From: Maricaulis sp.
GTDB lineage: Bacteria > Pseudomonadota > Alphaproteobacteria > Caulobacterales > Maricaulaceae
Assembly: GCF_030149235.1 (NCBI RefSeq)
Contig: NZ_JASBRW010000041.1
Coordinates: forward strand, 27,101 to 91,100
Direction: 5' to 3'
Length of the DNA: 64,000 nucleotides
Positions 24,728 to 33,490 of this stretch are shown piece after piece. How positions within the stretch are numbered: position 1 is the stretch's first letter; the number at the start of each line of letters is the position of its first letter. A model generated the notes under the pieces. It saw only the letters and a list, made by a program, of their open reading frames with translations. It was not told the origin of the DNA and searched no databases. A program made the translations under genes and the position numbers.

Positions 24728-25552
24728 GTGGTGAGCCGCGTCGAAATGAATATCCCCGAGGCCACAGCCGGGCTTTTGCGCCAGACGGCCAGCGAGACCG
24801 GGGTCGATTTTGGCTATTTGGCTCGGACAGCAGCGCGCGAGAGCAATTTCGATGCGCGGGCCGAGGCGCGGACATCCAGTGCTGCCGGTATGTTCCAGTT
24901 CATCGAACAGACCTGGCTGGGCACGTTGCAGCGCCATGGCGCCAAGCATGGCTATGCCGCTGCCGCGGCCGCGATCGATCGCGGCGCCGATGGCCGCTTC
25001 ACCATTTCCGATCCGGCCCGGCAACAGGAAATCCTCGATCTGCGGTTTGACCCGGCTGCCTCGGCGCGCATGGCCGCCGAACTGGCCGGAGAGAATGCGC
25101 AGGTCATCGAAAGCCGACTCGGACGCCCGGCCAGCGGAGGCGAGCTGTACGCCGCCCATTTCCTGGGAGCCAATGGAGCCGCCGGGTTGATCGCTGCGGC
25201 CGAGCGTACGCCGCAGCGCCGTGCTGATGAATTATTCCCGCAGGCTGCCGCTGCCAATCGCCCGATTTTCTATGATGGTGCCCGCCCGCGCGGCGTCGCC
25301 GAGGTGCTGGCCTCTCTCACTGGCGAGGCCAATGGCTCCGCAGCGGTTATGGCGCCGGTCCCTGTCAATCCGGTCCCTGTCAATCCGGTCCCGATCCAGA
25401 TTGCCGCCGCACCAGGTGCGACGGCGTCCCGTTCAACTGGTCCGGTGGCACCGGGTATGACGCGTTTTCACGGCGGCGAACTGTCACCGGCGGTCGTGGA
25501 AATCCTGGCCGAGCTGGATGCGCCGGAGCGTGGGGACCGGGAAAAGGCTTAA
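24728..25552 (+). CDS. Lytic transglycosylase domain protein
   Basis: This 274-residue protein has an SLT-type catalytic segment: the Glu in TAARESNFDARAEARTSSA, then AAGMFQFIEQTWLGTL, and the helical SGGELYAAHFLGANGAAGLI. It cleaves peptidoglycan glycan strands. There is no classic signal peptide. Similar alphaproteobacterial proteins (PleA/SltF-like) serve flagellum or pilus assembly, but that role is an inference. The C-terminal third has a short direct repeat, PVPVNPVPVNPVP. It starts with GTG (24728 or 24731) or with ATG 24746; no start is decided by the ribosome binding site. Confidence 0.8.
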   Translation: MVSRVEMNIPEATAGLLRQTASETGVDFGYLARTAARESNFDARAEARTSSAAGMFQFIEQTWLGTLQRHGAKHGYAAAAAAIDRGADGRFTISDPARQQEILDLRFDPAASARMAAELAGENAQVIESRLGRPASGGELYAAHFLGANGAAGLIAAAERTPQRRADELFPQAAAANRPIFYDGARPRGVAEVLASLTGEANGSAAVMAPVPVNPVPVNPVPIQIAAAPGATASRSTGPVAPGMTRFHGGELSPAVVEILAELDAPERGDREKA

Positions 25553-25633
25553 CCGGACGCGGTCAGCGAAAGACTTCATTAAGCATACCGGCTCATCCTG
25601 CTCGCTCAGACCCATTTATCCGGCGAGCAAGCG

Positions 25634-26767
25634 ATGAGCGTTGTTACCCTTCGAAACCGACTGACTGATACCGATATCCGGCGCCTGGTGCGCGGACGGG
25701 ATGAGGAAGACCGGGCCCTCGCGGCGCGCAAGGTGTGTCAGCTGATCGATACTGCCAAGCTTACCGATGTCGAGCGGTCTGCCGTCGGCGGTATTCTGGA
25801 TCTCATTGTCCAGGACGCTGCGGAAATGGTGCGCCGCTCCATGGCGGTGACGCTACGCCAGTCCAAGAACCTGCCGCGCGAGATCGCCATCAAGCTTGCG
25901 GCGGATGTTGATTCGGTTGCCACGCCAGTCCTTTTGTCCTCGCCGTCGTTTGAGGCCGAGGATCTGGAGGTGCTGGTTCGGGCCTCGGACAGCTCCAAGC
26001 GCTGCGCCATTGCCGCGCGCGAGAGCCTGCCGCCCAGCGTTGTGCACGAGATTATCGAGTCCGGTGACGACAAGGCGACCGGTATCGCGGCGTCGAATAA
26101 CGGCGCCGAGTTTGACACCGAGGCCTATGAGAAGGCGTTCGCGGCTTTCTGCGAGAATCCGGCCGTGATGGATTCCTTTGTGGCCCGGACGCATCTGCCG
26201 GTGGAGATCACCGAGAAGCTGGTCGCCCATGTCAGCCAGGAGGCGGCCGAGCGCCTGGTGCGAAACCACGCCCTGCCGCCGCAGCTGGCGATTGAGCTGG
26301 CCGAGGGCGCGCGTGAGCGGGCGACGATCGATCTCGTCGATCAGGCTGGCGTGGCGCAGGACCCGGAAGCCTTCGTCAAACATCTGCGGATGAGCGGGCG
26401 CCTGACGCCTTCTCTCATCCTGCGGGCCGTCCTGCGTGGTCACATCGTTTTCCTCGAGCACGCCTTTGCCGAGCTCGCCGGCGTCACGCATGGCCGAGCC
26501 TGGTTGCTGGTCCATGATGCCGGTCCGCTGGGGCTGCGTGCGGTCTATGACCGTACCGGCATGCCGCCGCGTCTCTATCCGGCGATCCGGGCGGTTCTGG
26601 ATGTCTATCATTCTATGGAAATGCCTCAGGACGAGGCCGGACGCTCGCACTTCCAGCGCGTCCTCGCCGAACGCGCCATCACCCGCTTCCAAGGCATCCC
26701 GGAGGATGATCTGGACTATGTGCTGTCGCGTTTCGACAGCGATGCGCCCATGAAAATGGCCGGGTAA
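25634..26767 (+). CDS. DUF2336 domain protein
   Basis: This is a 377-residue all-helical protein of the DUF2336 family, found mainly in alphaproteobacteria. Typical features are the repeated short helices with EMVRRSMAVTLRQSKNLP, the VATPVLLSSP segment and the LPVEITEKLVAHVSQEAAE and LPPQLAIELAEGARE repeats. The function is unknown; the family often sits near two-component genes, as here (Hpt and receiver downstream on the other strand). A second DUF2336 gene lies at 28698-29756. It ends in a GC-rich hairpin overlapping the stop. Confidence 0.8.
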   Translation: MSVVTLRNRLTDTDIRRLVRGRDEEDRALAARKVCQLIDTAKLTDVERSAVGGILDLIVQDAAEMVRRSMAVTLRQSKNLPREIAIKLAADVDSVATPVLLSSPSFEAEDLEVLVRASDSSKRCAIAARESLPPSVVHEIIESGDDKATGIAASNNGAEFDTEAYEKAFAAFCENPAVMDSFVARTHLPVEITEKLVAHVSQEAAERLVRNHALPPQLAIELAEGARERATIDLVDQAGVAQDPEAFVKHLRMSGRLTPSLILRAVLRGHIVFLEHAFAELAGVTHGRAWLLVHDAGPLGLRAVYDRTGMPPRLYPAIRAVLDVYHSMEMPQDEAGRSHFQRVLAERAITRFQGIPEDDLDYVLSRFDSDAPMKMAG

Positions 26768-26777
26768 AAACCCGGCC
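26758..26777 (+). terminator. Hairpin overlapping the DUF2336 stop codon
   Basis: GGCCGGGT-aaaa-ACCCGGCC is an 8-bp perfect stem whose first half contains the end of the reading frame. A run of TTTTTT follows about 17 bp later, so termination may be inefficient. Confidence 0.5.
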
Positions 26778-26807
26778 GCTTTCAGTCTTCCAATTTTTTA
26801 TAAGACC

Positions 26808-27308
26808 CTAGTCGTCTTTCCACGGCTCGGCGAAGGCTGCCGACTGCGTTTCCAGCTCTTCTGCCAGGGCTGCGGCAACTGCGTCATTGGTGTCGCGGAT
26901 ATTCTGGCTCAGCGCCGCGCGGATTGCATTGACGTGGGCTAGGGCGAGGGCGCGCGGAGCCTTCTCACGTTTCTCGTCCAGATCGATCAGCTTGGTCAGG
27001 GATTTCGCCAGACGGGTAATGATCGGGAATTCATAGGTCGAGCCGACGCCGCGCAGGTCGTGCGCGCGAATGAACAGAGTCTCACCGGCCTTGCCCTTGA
27101 GCCCTTCGGCTTTGACCTCGGCCGCTGCTTCCTCAAGCTTCTGAACCTCTTCTTCCAGCCAGGTGCCAAAATCGCTGCGCAGATCCTTGATCGCATCTTC
27201 CGCTTTTTCGATCAGGTGCAGATCGCCCGCGCTGATTGGACCACCGATTTTCACCTGCAGAAGGTTCGGCGGATTCACAATCTCGACATCTTGTTGCGGC
27301 TTGGCCAT
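26808..27308 (-). CDS. Hpt-domain phosphotransfer protein
   Basis: This is a 166-residue helical protein. The phospho-acceptor His is in LFIRAHDLRGVGSTYEFP (about residue 85), the typical HxLKG-like site of Hpt domains, followed by the helix ITRLAKSLTKLID. It would pass phosphate between a hybrid kinase and a receiver. The receiver gene lies 11 bp upstream on the same strand (27320-27823), so the two form an operon and are likely partners. The N-terminal 20 residues are outside the domain. Confidence 0.8.
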   Translation of the reverse strand: MAKPQQDVEIVNPPNLLQVKIGGPISAGDLHLIEKAEDAIKDLRSDFGTWLEEEVQKLEEAAAEVKAEGLKGKAGETLFIRAHDLRGVGSTYEFPIITRLAKSLTKLIDLDEKREKAPRALALAHVNAIRAALSQNIRDTNDAVAAALAEELETQSAAFAEPWKDD

Positions 27309-27319
27309 GGGGCGTTCCT

Positions 27320-27823
27320 TTACCTGGCAATAGTCATGGGGCCATCGAGGGACCTGTCTCTCGATCGACGATCTGGCCCTAAAAACGTTTCGGTTTGGAT
27401 AAAATTCCGCTCATCTGTAATGACTTCGCGCAAAGTCTGGGACAATGAGGCGGCCGTGAAGGGTTTGACGAGGAAGCCATTGGCGCCCGCAGCGCGGGCC
27501 ATGGTGATGCGCTCGGCGTCGTCATAGGCCGTCAGCATGACCACCTTGACCCCGGGCGCGGGGGTGCGCTGCGGATCGCGCAGTTCGCGCAACAGGTCGA
27601 AACCGCTGCGCGGGCGCATCTTCTTCCAGTCTGTCAGCACAATGTCGTACGGATCCTGGCGAAGCTGGGCGAGGGCACGGTCGACGCCATCCACATCGGT
27701 GACCTTGGCGACACCGAAGGCGTTTAGCGAAACCCGCAGCAAACCCCGCAGGGCCGCATTGTCGTCAACGACAAGTACGCGCTGCCGGCTGATGCCGTAA
27801 TCGTCCTGGGTCTGTTCCGTCAT
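27320..27823 (-). CDS. Receiver-domain response regulator
   Basis: This 167-residue protein has the receiver signature VLVVDDNAALRGLL, the phospho-Asp in DIVLTDWKKMRPRSG, the Thr/Ala site VMLTAYDDAER and the Lys of FLVKPFTAASL. The tail after the receiver (NFIQTETFLGPDRRSRDR) is a short motif common in alphaproteobacterial stand-alone receivers. It is transcribed with the Hpt gene downstream. ATG 27823 is chosen because it keeps the family N-terminus short; an ATG seven codons upstream also exists. A TTAG-N7-TTAA element lies about 50 bp upstream. Confidence 0.85.
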   Translation of the reverse strand: MTEQTQDDYGISRQRVLVVDDNAALRGLLRVSLNAFGVAKVTDVDGVDRALAQLRQDPYDIVLTDWKKMRPRSGFDLLRELRDPQRTPAPGVKVVMLTAYDDAERITMARAAGANGFLVKPFTAASLSQTLREVITDERNFIQTETFLGPDRRSRDRSLDGPMTIAR

Positions 27824-27872
27824 GGCCTGGCGCCCGTCATTCAAAACCGACCGCTAGCATAGGGTCGCTTGC

Positions 27873-27887
27873 TTAACGGCGCGCTAA
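27873..27887 (-). promoter_or_regulatory. CtrA-like box upstream of the receiver-Hpt operon
   Basis: Read on the minus strand it is TTAG-N7-TTAA, one mismatch from the CtrA consensus, about 50 bp before the receiver start. It lies in the gap between nadK and the receiver gene. Confidence 0.3.
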
Positions 27888-27892
27888 ACCGG

Positions 27893-28669
27893 TCAGCTTT
27901 CGAACTGTTCGGCCAGGATGCGTTCGGAGAGATTGCGGTCGCCGTCGAACAGCATGGTCAGGGTTATGTCGCGGGCTTCCTCGACCTCGACGCGGACGAT
28001 TTCGCGAAATTCCTTGTTGTCCGCCACCGCCGATACCGGCCGATAAGTCGGTTCGCAGACCTCGAAACTGACCTTGACCGTGTGCGGCAGGAGCGCGCCG
28101 CGCCAACGCCGGGGCCGGAAGGCACTGATCGGCGTCAGGGCCAGCACCCGGCTGTCCAGCGGCAGGATGGGCCCGTGGGCGGACAGGTTGTAGGCGGTCG
28201 ACCCGGCGGGCGTGGCGACGAGAACGCCGTCGGCTTGCAATTCGGCCAGCCGGTCCTTGTCGTCGATCCGGATCTTGATCTTGGCGGTCTGGCGGGTTTC
28301 GCGCAGCAGCGAGACCTCATTGATCGCCAGCGCCTCGAAGGCGTTGTGATGGATGTCTTCGCCCGTAGCCCGTAGCGGGCGGATCCTTGCCGGCTCGGCC
28401 GCCTGGATGCGCTCGACAAGATTGTCCTCATGAAAATCATTCATCAGGAATCCGACCGATCCGAAATTCATGCCGTAGACCTGGGCCCCGGTTGCAATCG
28501 AGGTGTGCAGGGCATCCAGCATCAACCCGTCACCGCCAAGGGCGACGATAATGTCGGCGTCATAGACGGACACGGATCCATAGCGCTGCTCGAGCCGCTC
28601 CTTGGCGGCAAGCGCACCCGGCTTGCGGCTGGCGAGGAAGGCGAGGGAAGGCTGGGAAGTGGAGGTCAA
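27893..28669 (-). CDS. nadK: NAD kinase
   Basis: NadK makes NADP from NAD and ATP. The 258-residue protein has the ATP/NAD motif [28 protein letters not shown], the conserved NEVSLLRE and the [22 protein letters not shown] block, with a C-terminal region typical of the alphaproteobacterial short form. It is followed downstream by the receiver-Hpt pair and preceded by the second DUF2336 gene, 28 bp upstream, on the same strand. Confidence 0.95.
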   Translation of the reverse strand: MTSTSQPSLAFLASRKPGALAAKERLEQRYGSVSVYDADIIVALGGDGLMLDALHTSIATGAQVYGMNFGSVGFLMNDFHEDNLVERIQAAEPARIRPLRATGEDIHHNAFEALAINEVSLLRETRQTAKIKIRIDDKDRLAELQADGVLVATPAGSTAYNLSAHGPILPLDSRVLALTPISAFRPRRWRGALLPHTVKVSFEVCEPTYRPVSAVADNKEFREIVRVEVEEARDITLTMLFDGDRNLSERILAEQFES

Positions 28670-28697
28670 AATGTACGCCCGGCTAAGTGGACGTCAT

Positions 28698-29756
28698 TCA
28701 AACTCCCCGGCCCATCTGACGCAAGACTTTCGACGCTTTTTCCGGACCATACATGCGGAAAACATTCGCGGCCGCGGTCATGGCATCGCCTTCGAGCGCC
28801 TGGTGCATGCGGCCATGGTGGCGCAGGCCCTTGTGCATGACGGGATAGGCGGTGCGGTCAAGACCGGCGGCCTGGCAGGCCATGGCCGCAGCGCGTACGC
28901 CGCCCATAGCCAAGGCTACGCGCCATTGCGCCGGGGTCACCGAGCACAGCTTGGCGAGGGCATGGTCGAACAGCGCAAGATTGCCGGTCTTCAGCGCCGA
29001 CAGGGCGAACTGGCCGTTCAGTGTTCCCGCGTCCTCAGCGGCGATGACAGCCGCCGCAGCTTCGTCCTCGAAATTTTCGTTCGGCACCCGCAGGGCCGCT
29101 TCCACGGTCAGCTCCTCGACCCGGTCCTTGTCGAGACCGAAACGGCGGCACAGCTCTTCGCGCCAGCTTTCCGGCAGCATGATGCAGAGCTGGGTCGCGT
29201 AGTCGGTCGACAGGTCATGCCGGCGGGCCAGGGCCTCGCGCAGCTTGGGGTGGTTCTTGGCAACGGTCAGGCAGATTTCCAGCGTGCCTTCGGAAATCTC
29301 AGCCGTATCATTATCGGCGAGCGCGCGCAGCACCGGGGCTTCGCCCGGCTGGGCCACCGCATCGGTCACGCGGACGCGCAGATTCTGACGCTTGGCCAGG
29401 ATCAGGCGATGATCCGGCGAGGTCGTCTGCGCGATGTGGATCATGTCCTCATCGGTCAGATTGGCGCTTTTCTTGATGATGATGCTGGCAATTTCCAGCT
29501 CTTGCGTGGCCAGATGGCGAAGAATAGCGTTGGGCGCGAACTTGCTGGCGGAGAGTTTCTCCGCCATGGCGATTTTCGTTTCCGTCTGGGCCGTCCCGGA
29601 CAGTGTAACCAGCAACTCGCCCGCGACGGGCTCGGCACTCGGAGAGAGTTTTTGAGCGATGCACATATCCGTCACGCCAAGGGCGAGCTGGTGCCGCTTG
29701 GACGGGTCGCGCATTTTTGCGAGCGCGGTCAGAGCTTCTTGCGGATTGGCAGCCAT
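28698..29756 (-). CDS. DUF2336 domain protein (second copy)
   Basis: This 352-residue protein of helical repeats is related to the DUF2336 protein at 25634. It shows AEKLSASKFAPNAILRHLA, QELEIASIIIKKSANLTDED, TTSPDHRLILAKRQ, and HDLSTDYATQLCIMLP followed by a GLDKDRVEELTVEAA helix. No catalytic motif is visible. It lies upstream of nadK (28-bp gap) and is divergent from egtB. The pair of DUF2336 genes flanks the nadK-receiver-Hpt block. Confidence 0.75.
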   Translation of the reverse strand: MAANPQEALTALAKMRDPSKRHQLALGVTDMCIAQKLSPSAEPVAGELLVTLSGTAQTETKIAMAEKLSASKFAPNAILRHLATQELEIASIIIKKSANLTDEDMIHIAQTTSPDHRLILAKRQNLRVRVTDAVAQPGEAPVLRALADNDTAEISEGTLEICLTVAKNHPKLREALARRHDLSTDYATQLCIMLPESWREELCRRFGLDKDRVEELTVEAALRVPNENFEDEAAAAVIAAEDAGTLNGQFALSALKTGNLALFDHALAKLCSVTPAQWRVALAMGGVRAAAMACQAAGLDRTAYPVMHKGLRHHGRMHQALEGDAMTAAANVFRMYGPEKASKVLRQMGRGV

Positions 29757-29851
29757 GCAGTCCTGATGCGTACTAAATCCTGTTTGGCGTTATTTATCCC
29801 ATTCAGTTTGAGAACTTGTTAATTCCATTGGTGGGGAAGGGGAAAACGGCT

Positions 29852-31114
29852 GTGACGCAGGTATTGGACGACACTGTTTTGACGCTTTATTCGGGCGTTC
29901 GGGAGCGCTCGCAGGCCCTGGTTGTGACGCTGAGTGCCGAGGACATGTGTGTGCAGACCATGCCGGACGTGTCGCCGACCAAGTGGCACCTGGCCCATAC
30001 GACCTGGTTCTGGGAGCGGTTTCTGCTCCTGCCGGAGCTCGAGGGGTATGTGGAATTCAATAAGGAATTCAACTATCTGTTCAACTCCTACTATGAGCGG
30101 GTTGGAGCCCGCCACCCGCGGCCCGAGCGGGGTTTCCTGACCCGTCCCTCGCTGGATGAGGTGATGGCCTATCGGGCGCATGTCGATGCCGGTATGCGGT
30201 CTTTACTCGTCGGTGACTATGTCGCGAGAAACCCGGATGCCGAGGCGCTGATCCGGCTTGGCATTGCTCATGAGGAGCAGCATCAGGAATTGCTGCTGAC
30301 GGACATCAAGCATGTCCTCTCCCGGCACCCCTTTGGTCCGGCCGCCTACCCGGCCGGGAACACCTCAGTGTCTGCGCCCGCGCTGGGCTGGGTCGAGTTC
30401 GACGGCGGCCAGTACAGTTTCGGACACGTGGGCGATGGGTTTGCCTTCGACAATGAGAGCCCGGTGCATGAGGCCCTGCTGACACCCTTCGCTCTGGCGA
30501 CACGCGCCGTGACCAATGCCGAATACCAGGCCTTTATCGACGATGGCGGCTATCGCACGGCCACGCTCTGGCTGTCGGATGGCTGGGGCACAGTACTCGG
30601 CGAGGGCTGGCAGGCGCCGCTCTACTGGCGGCGCCAGGAAGACGGCAGTTGGAACGAGTTCACCCTGGCCGGCGAGGCGCCGCTCAATCCGCATGCGCCG
30701 GTCACCCACATCAGCTTTTATGAAGCGGCCGCTTTCGCAGAATGGGCCGGGGCCCGCCTGCCGGAAGAGCGGGAATGGGAGCTCGCAGCGCGAACCGCCG
30801 GCGGCGCTCAGGGTCGCTTCATGGATCCGGCTATTGCCGCGCATCCTGCACCAGCTTCGGCGGGTGAGGGGCTGGTACAGATGTTTGGCGATGTCTGGGA
30901 ATGGACGCGCTCGGCCTATAGCCCATACCCGCGCTATCGCCCGGCAGCGGGAGCCGTGGGCGAGTACAATGGCAAGTTCATGTCTGGCCAACTGGTTTTG
31001 CGCGGGGGCTCGTGTGCCACGGCGCCGGGCCATGTGCGTGCCAGCTATCGCAATTTCTTCCCGCCGGATGCGCGCTGGCAGTTCTCCGGTCTCCGGCTGG
31101 CGAAGGATATTTGA
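29852..31114 (+). CDS. egtB: Ergothioneine biosynthesis sulfoxide synthase EgtB
   Basis: EgtB is a non-haem iron enzyme that joins hercynine to a cysteine-containing thiol with O2, forming the C-S bond of ergothioneine. The 420-residue protein has a DinB-like N-terminal domain with the iron ligands in SPTKWHLAHTTWFWE and GIAHEEQHQEL (HxxxH), and a C-terminal FGE-sulfatase domain (PVTHISFYEAAAFAEWAGAR, MFGDVWEWT, VLRGGSCATAP, RNFFPPDARWQFSGLRLA). The N-terminus is taken as GTG 29852, preceded by ggggaagggg; a TTG at 29816 is the other option. egtD, which makes hercynine and usually sits beside egtB, is not here. Confidence 0.93.
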   Translation: MTQVLDDTVLTLYSGVRERSQALVVTLSAEDMCVQTMPDVSPTKWHLAHTTWFWERFLLLPELEGYVEFNKEFNYLFNSYYERVGARHPRPERGFLTRPSLDEVMAYRAHVDAGMRSLLVGDYVARNPDAEALIRLGIAHEEQHQELLLTDIKHVLSRHPFGPAAYPAGNTSVSAPALGWVEFDGGQYSFGHVGDGFAFDNESPVHEALLTPFALATRAVTNAEYQAFIDDGGYRTATLWLSDGWGTVLGEGWQAPLYWRRQEDGSWNEFTLAGEAPLNPHAPVTHISFYEAAAFAEWAGARLPEEREWELAARTAGGAQGRFMDPAIAAHPAPASAGEGLVQMFGDVWEWTRSAYSPYPRYRPAAGAVGEYNGKFMSGQLVLRGGSCATAPGHVRASYRNFFPPDARWQFSGLRLAKDI

Positions 31115-31193
31115 CCTGAGCGCTCTGAGGGCAGATGTTGTCGACCAGTTGGCGATAATCGAAGACGGGTAACAAACCCGGGGAGGCTTCAAG

Positions 31194-31961
31194 ATGGATG
31201 ATCAATCCGCACCGAATGTAAAAGATCTGGTTTCAGCTGAAGAGTGGAAGGCGCGCTGCGATCTCGCCGCCCTTTACCGTCTTGTCTACATGCACGGCTG
31301 GGACGACCTTTTCTTCACGCACATCTCGATGCGCGTTCCAGGCCCCGAAGAGCACTTTCTGCTCAACCCGTTCGGCCTGCTTTACGAGGACGTGACGGCA
31401 TCGAACCTGGTGAAGGTGGATCTGGAAGGCAATGTTCTGCCGCCTTCGACCTATGGCATCAATCCGGCCGGTTTCACCATCCACTCGGCCATCCACGCCG
31501 CGCGCCCGGACGTGAAGGTCGCCTTGCACCTGCATTCCGACGCCGGTGTTGCTGTTGCCGCCCAGAAGCGCGGCCTGCTTCCGATCAGCCAGCTGGCCAT
31601 GAATGTCTATAACGACGTCAGCTATCACGAGTATGAGGGCATCGCCTTGGAGGCGGATGAAAAAGTCCGCCTGGTTGGTGATCTCGGTGAGAAAAACCTG
31701 ATGATCCTGAACAACCATGGCACGTTGTCGGTTGGCGATCACCCGTTTAGCGCGTATGTTCGCATTTATCTACTGGAACGTGCTTGCAAGATCCAGGTGA
31801 TGGCGCAGGCTGGCGGCGAGCTGATTGAATGCGATCAGGCAATGCAGGACCGGGTCTTTGGCCAGTCGGCCGAGATTTCGACCAACGATCTTTTCAAGGA
31901 GATCGGCTGGGCGGCGATCCTCGATCGCGTGCGCCGGCAAAGCCCGGGCTTCGACGTCTAG
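31194..31961 (+). CDS. Class II aldolase/adducin-family protein
   Basis: This 255-residue protein has the class II aldolase/adducin fold: LAALYRLVYMHGWDDLFFTH, the substrate-binding NPFGLLYEDVTASNLVKVD, the metal His pair in KVALHLHSDAG (HxH) and a third His in LNNHGTLSVG. The usual catalytic Glu region is present as YHEYEGIALEADE. Members include fuculose-phosphate aldolase-like enzymes, but long forms of this subgroup in proteobacteria have no known reaction. A good ribosome binding site (ggggaggcttcaag) precedes the ATG. It follows egtB by 79 bp on the same strand, so co-transcription is possible. Confidence 0.85.
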   Translation: MDDQSAPNVKDLVSAEEWKARCDLAALYRLVYMHGWDDLFFTHISMRVPGPEEHFLLNPFGLLYEDVTASNLVKVDLEGNVLPPSTYGINPAGFTIHSAIHAARPDVKVALHLHSDAGVAVAAQKRGLLPISQLAMNVYNDVSYHEYEGIALEADEKVRLVGDLGEKNLMILNNHGTLSVGDHPFSAYVRIYLLERACKIQVMAQAGGELIECDQAMQDRVFGQSAEISTNDLFKEIGWAAILDRVRRQSPGFDV

Positions 31962-32728
31962 GGCAGTCTCTTTGCCTCGCCGTATTTGCGGCGGCCCCGG
32001 TCGAGGCCGGGGCCTGGCCGCAGGGCAAGGGGGAGGCCCTGCTCATCTCCACCGCGCTCTACGACCGGGCCGACGGGTTCTGGGATGATGAGCGCGAGCG
32101 CCGGGATGAGGGCTATTTCTACAAGGATGAGGTCGCCCTTTACGGCGAATACGGCCTGACCGACCGGATTACCTTGGTTGGCCGCACGGCTTGGCAAACA
32201 GTCGAACAGGTCAGCGCAGACGGCTATGACAGCGCCCGCGGCCTCGCCGCTTCCGAGTTTGCCATCCGCCGTCTGTTCTGGCGCCATGACCAGGATGTTG
32301 TTTCGCTACAAGCGGGCATGCTGATCCCGGGGCCCGGTGAGAATGTCACCAACCAGCCGCTCGGCGAAGGTGAGCGCGCCCATGAGCTGCGCGCCCTGTG
32401 GGGGCGCGGTCTCGAGGGCAACAGCTTCTGGGATGTCCAGCTCGCGCATCGCTGGCGCGGTGGCCGCGATCTCAATGAAGTGCGTCTTGACCTGACCTAT
32501 GGCTTTGAGCCCATTGAAGACTGGCAGGTGCTGGCGCAGTCCTTTTCGGTATGGAGCGCTGAACGCGAACGTCCGGGCGCGCCGGAATTCGACCAGCACA
32601 AAGTCCAGCTCTCGGTGCGTCGGGCCTGGGGAGAAGTCGACATCCAGGCGGGAGCCTTCTTCACCCCGTCAGGCCGCAATGCGCTCGATGAGCGTGCGCT
32701 CTTCCTGTCGGTCTGGCGCCGGTTCTAG
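31829..32728 (+). CDS. Putative outer-membrane beta-barrel protein with unclear start
   Basis: From about residue 47 onwards the product has a signal-like stretch (SLCLAVFAAAPVEAGA) and then a repetitive barrel-like protein (EALLISTALYDRADGFWDD, ALYGEYGLTDRITLVGRTAW, VSLQAGMLIPGPGENVTNQ) that ends in the C-terminal Trp-Arg-Arg-Phe, the aromatic end required for barrel insertion. The only ATG in frame, at 31829, lies 133 nt inside the aldolase gene and would add 44 low-complexity residues before the signal peptide. The signal peptide itself begins just after the aldolase stop with no ATG, GTG or TTG. Either the start was lost by mutation, or an unusual start or translational coupling is used. 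The stop overlaps the cytochrome gene by 4 nt. Confidence 0.6.
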   Translation: MRSGNAGPGLWPVGRDFDQRSFQGDRLGGDPRSRAPAKPGLRRLGQSLCLAVFAAAPVEAGAWPQGKGEALLISTALYDRADGFWDDERERRDEGYFYKDEVALYGEYGLTDRITLVGRTAWQTVEQVSADGYDSARGLAASEFAIRRLFWRHDQDVVSLQAGMLIPGPGENVTNQPLGEGERAHELRALWGRGLEGNSFWDVQLAHRWRGGRDLNEVRLDLTYGFEPIEDWQVLAQSFSVWSAERERPGAPEFDQHKVQLSVRRAWGEVDIQAGAFFTPSGRNALDERALFLSVWRRF

Positions 32729-33285
32729 CGCGCAGATTCAACGGCCATGTAGGCGATGACATTGCGGCGCGCTTCCGGATCGCGCAGGCCGACAAAGCTC
32801 ATCCGGTTGCCGGGTACGAAGGCGCGCGGATTCTCCAGCCAAGCATCCATGGTTTCCACATCCCAGACCAGGCCTGCTTCTGTCAGCTGGCGGGAATAGC
32901 CAAAGCCCTCCCGGGCGCCCGCCGGTTGCCCGATGATGCCATAGAGGTTCGGCCCAACCAGGTTCCGGCCCCCTTCATTCAGTGTGTGGCAGGACTGGCA
33001 GCGGCGATACTGTCGGCCGCCATTGGCAACGTCGGCATTGGCGAATTCAGGGCCGAGGGTCGCGAGCACGGCCTGTACATCGACGGCGGGGGCTGCGGGC
33101 TCTGCCGGTGCTTCAGCCGCGGCCGGTGCTTCAGCCGCGGTCGGTGCTTCAGCCGCCGGCTGCGTCGCCGGGCTTGGCGTAGCTTGTGCCGTTTCACGCG
33201 GTTCCGGTGCCGGCGCTTCATCGCCTCCACCGCCACAAGCGGTCAGGGCAAGCGTCGAGACGGCAATCAACAACAGACGGGACAT
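32725..33285 (-). CDS. Membrane-anchored cytochrome c (class I)
   Basis: This 186-residue lipoprotein has a signal with lipobox (LIAVSTLALTAC), then a GGGGDEAP linker rich in Ala/Pro/Glu with repeats of AAEAP, then a class I cytochrome c domain: the haem site CQSCH, NLVGPNLYGIIGQPAG and the axial Met in FVPGNRMSFVGL. It resembles short soluble cytochrome c of the c552/cyc type used in respiratory electron transfer. ATG 33285 is chosen because it starts the signal. It is convergent with the barrel gene and divergent from the nitronate monooxygenase gene. Confidence 0.93.
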   Translation of the reverse strand: MSRLLLIAVSTLALTACGGGGDEAPAPEPRETAQATPSPATQPAAEAPTAAEAPAAAEAPAEPAAPAVDVQAVLATLGPEFANADVANGGRQYRRCQSCHTLNEGGRNLVGPNLYGIIGQPAGAREGFGYSRQLTEAGLVWDVETMDAWLENPRAFVPGNRMSFVGLRDPEARRNVIAYMAVESAR

Positions 33286-33490
33286 GGGCACTACTCCGGT
33301 TTGTTTCGTTACTGTCGTTATAGAGCCTCGATGCATCAGGGCTATGCGGCAGGTTGCCGCCAAAAGCACTACATGCACACCTCGACAGGGCTGCAGGCGC
33401 AAACTAACGTCGCGAACAGTGTTCACACGAGCGTCCGGATTGCCACAAGAGACGCGGGTGGACCGGTCGATTAAGTCAAAAGGGGACATC

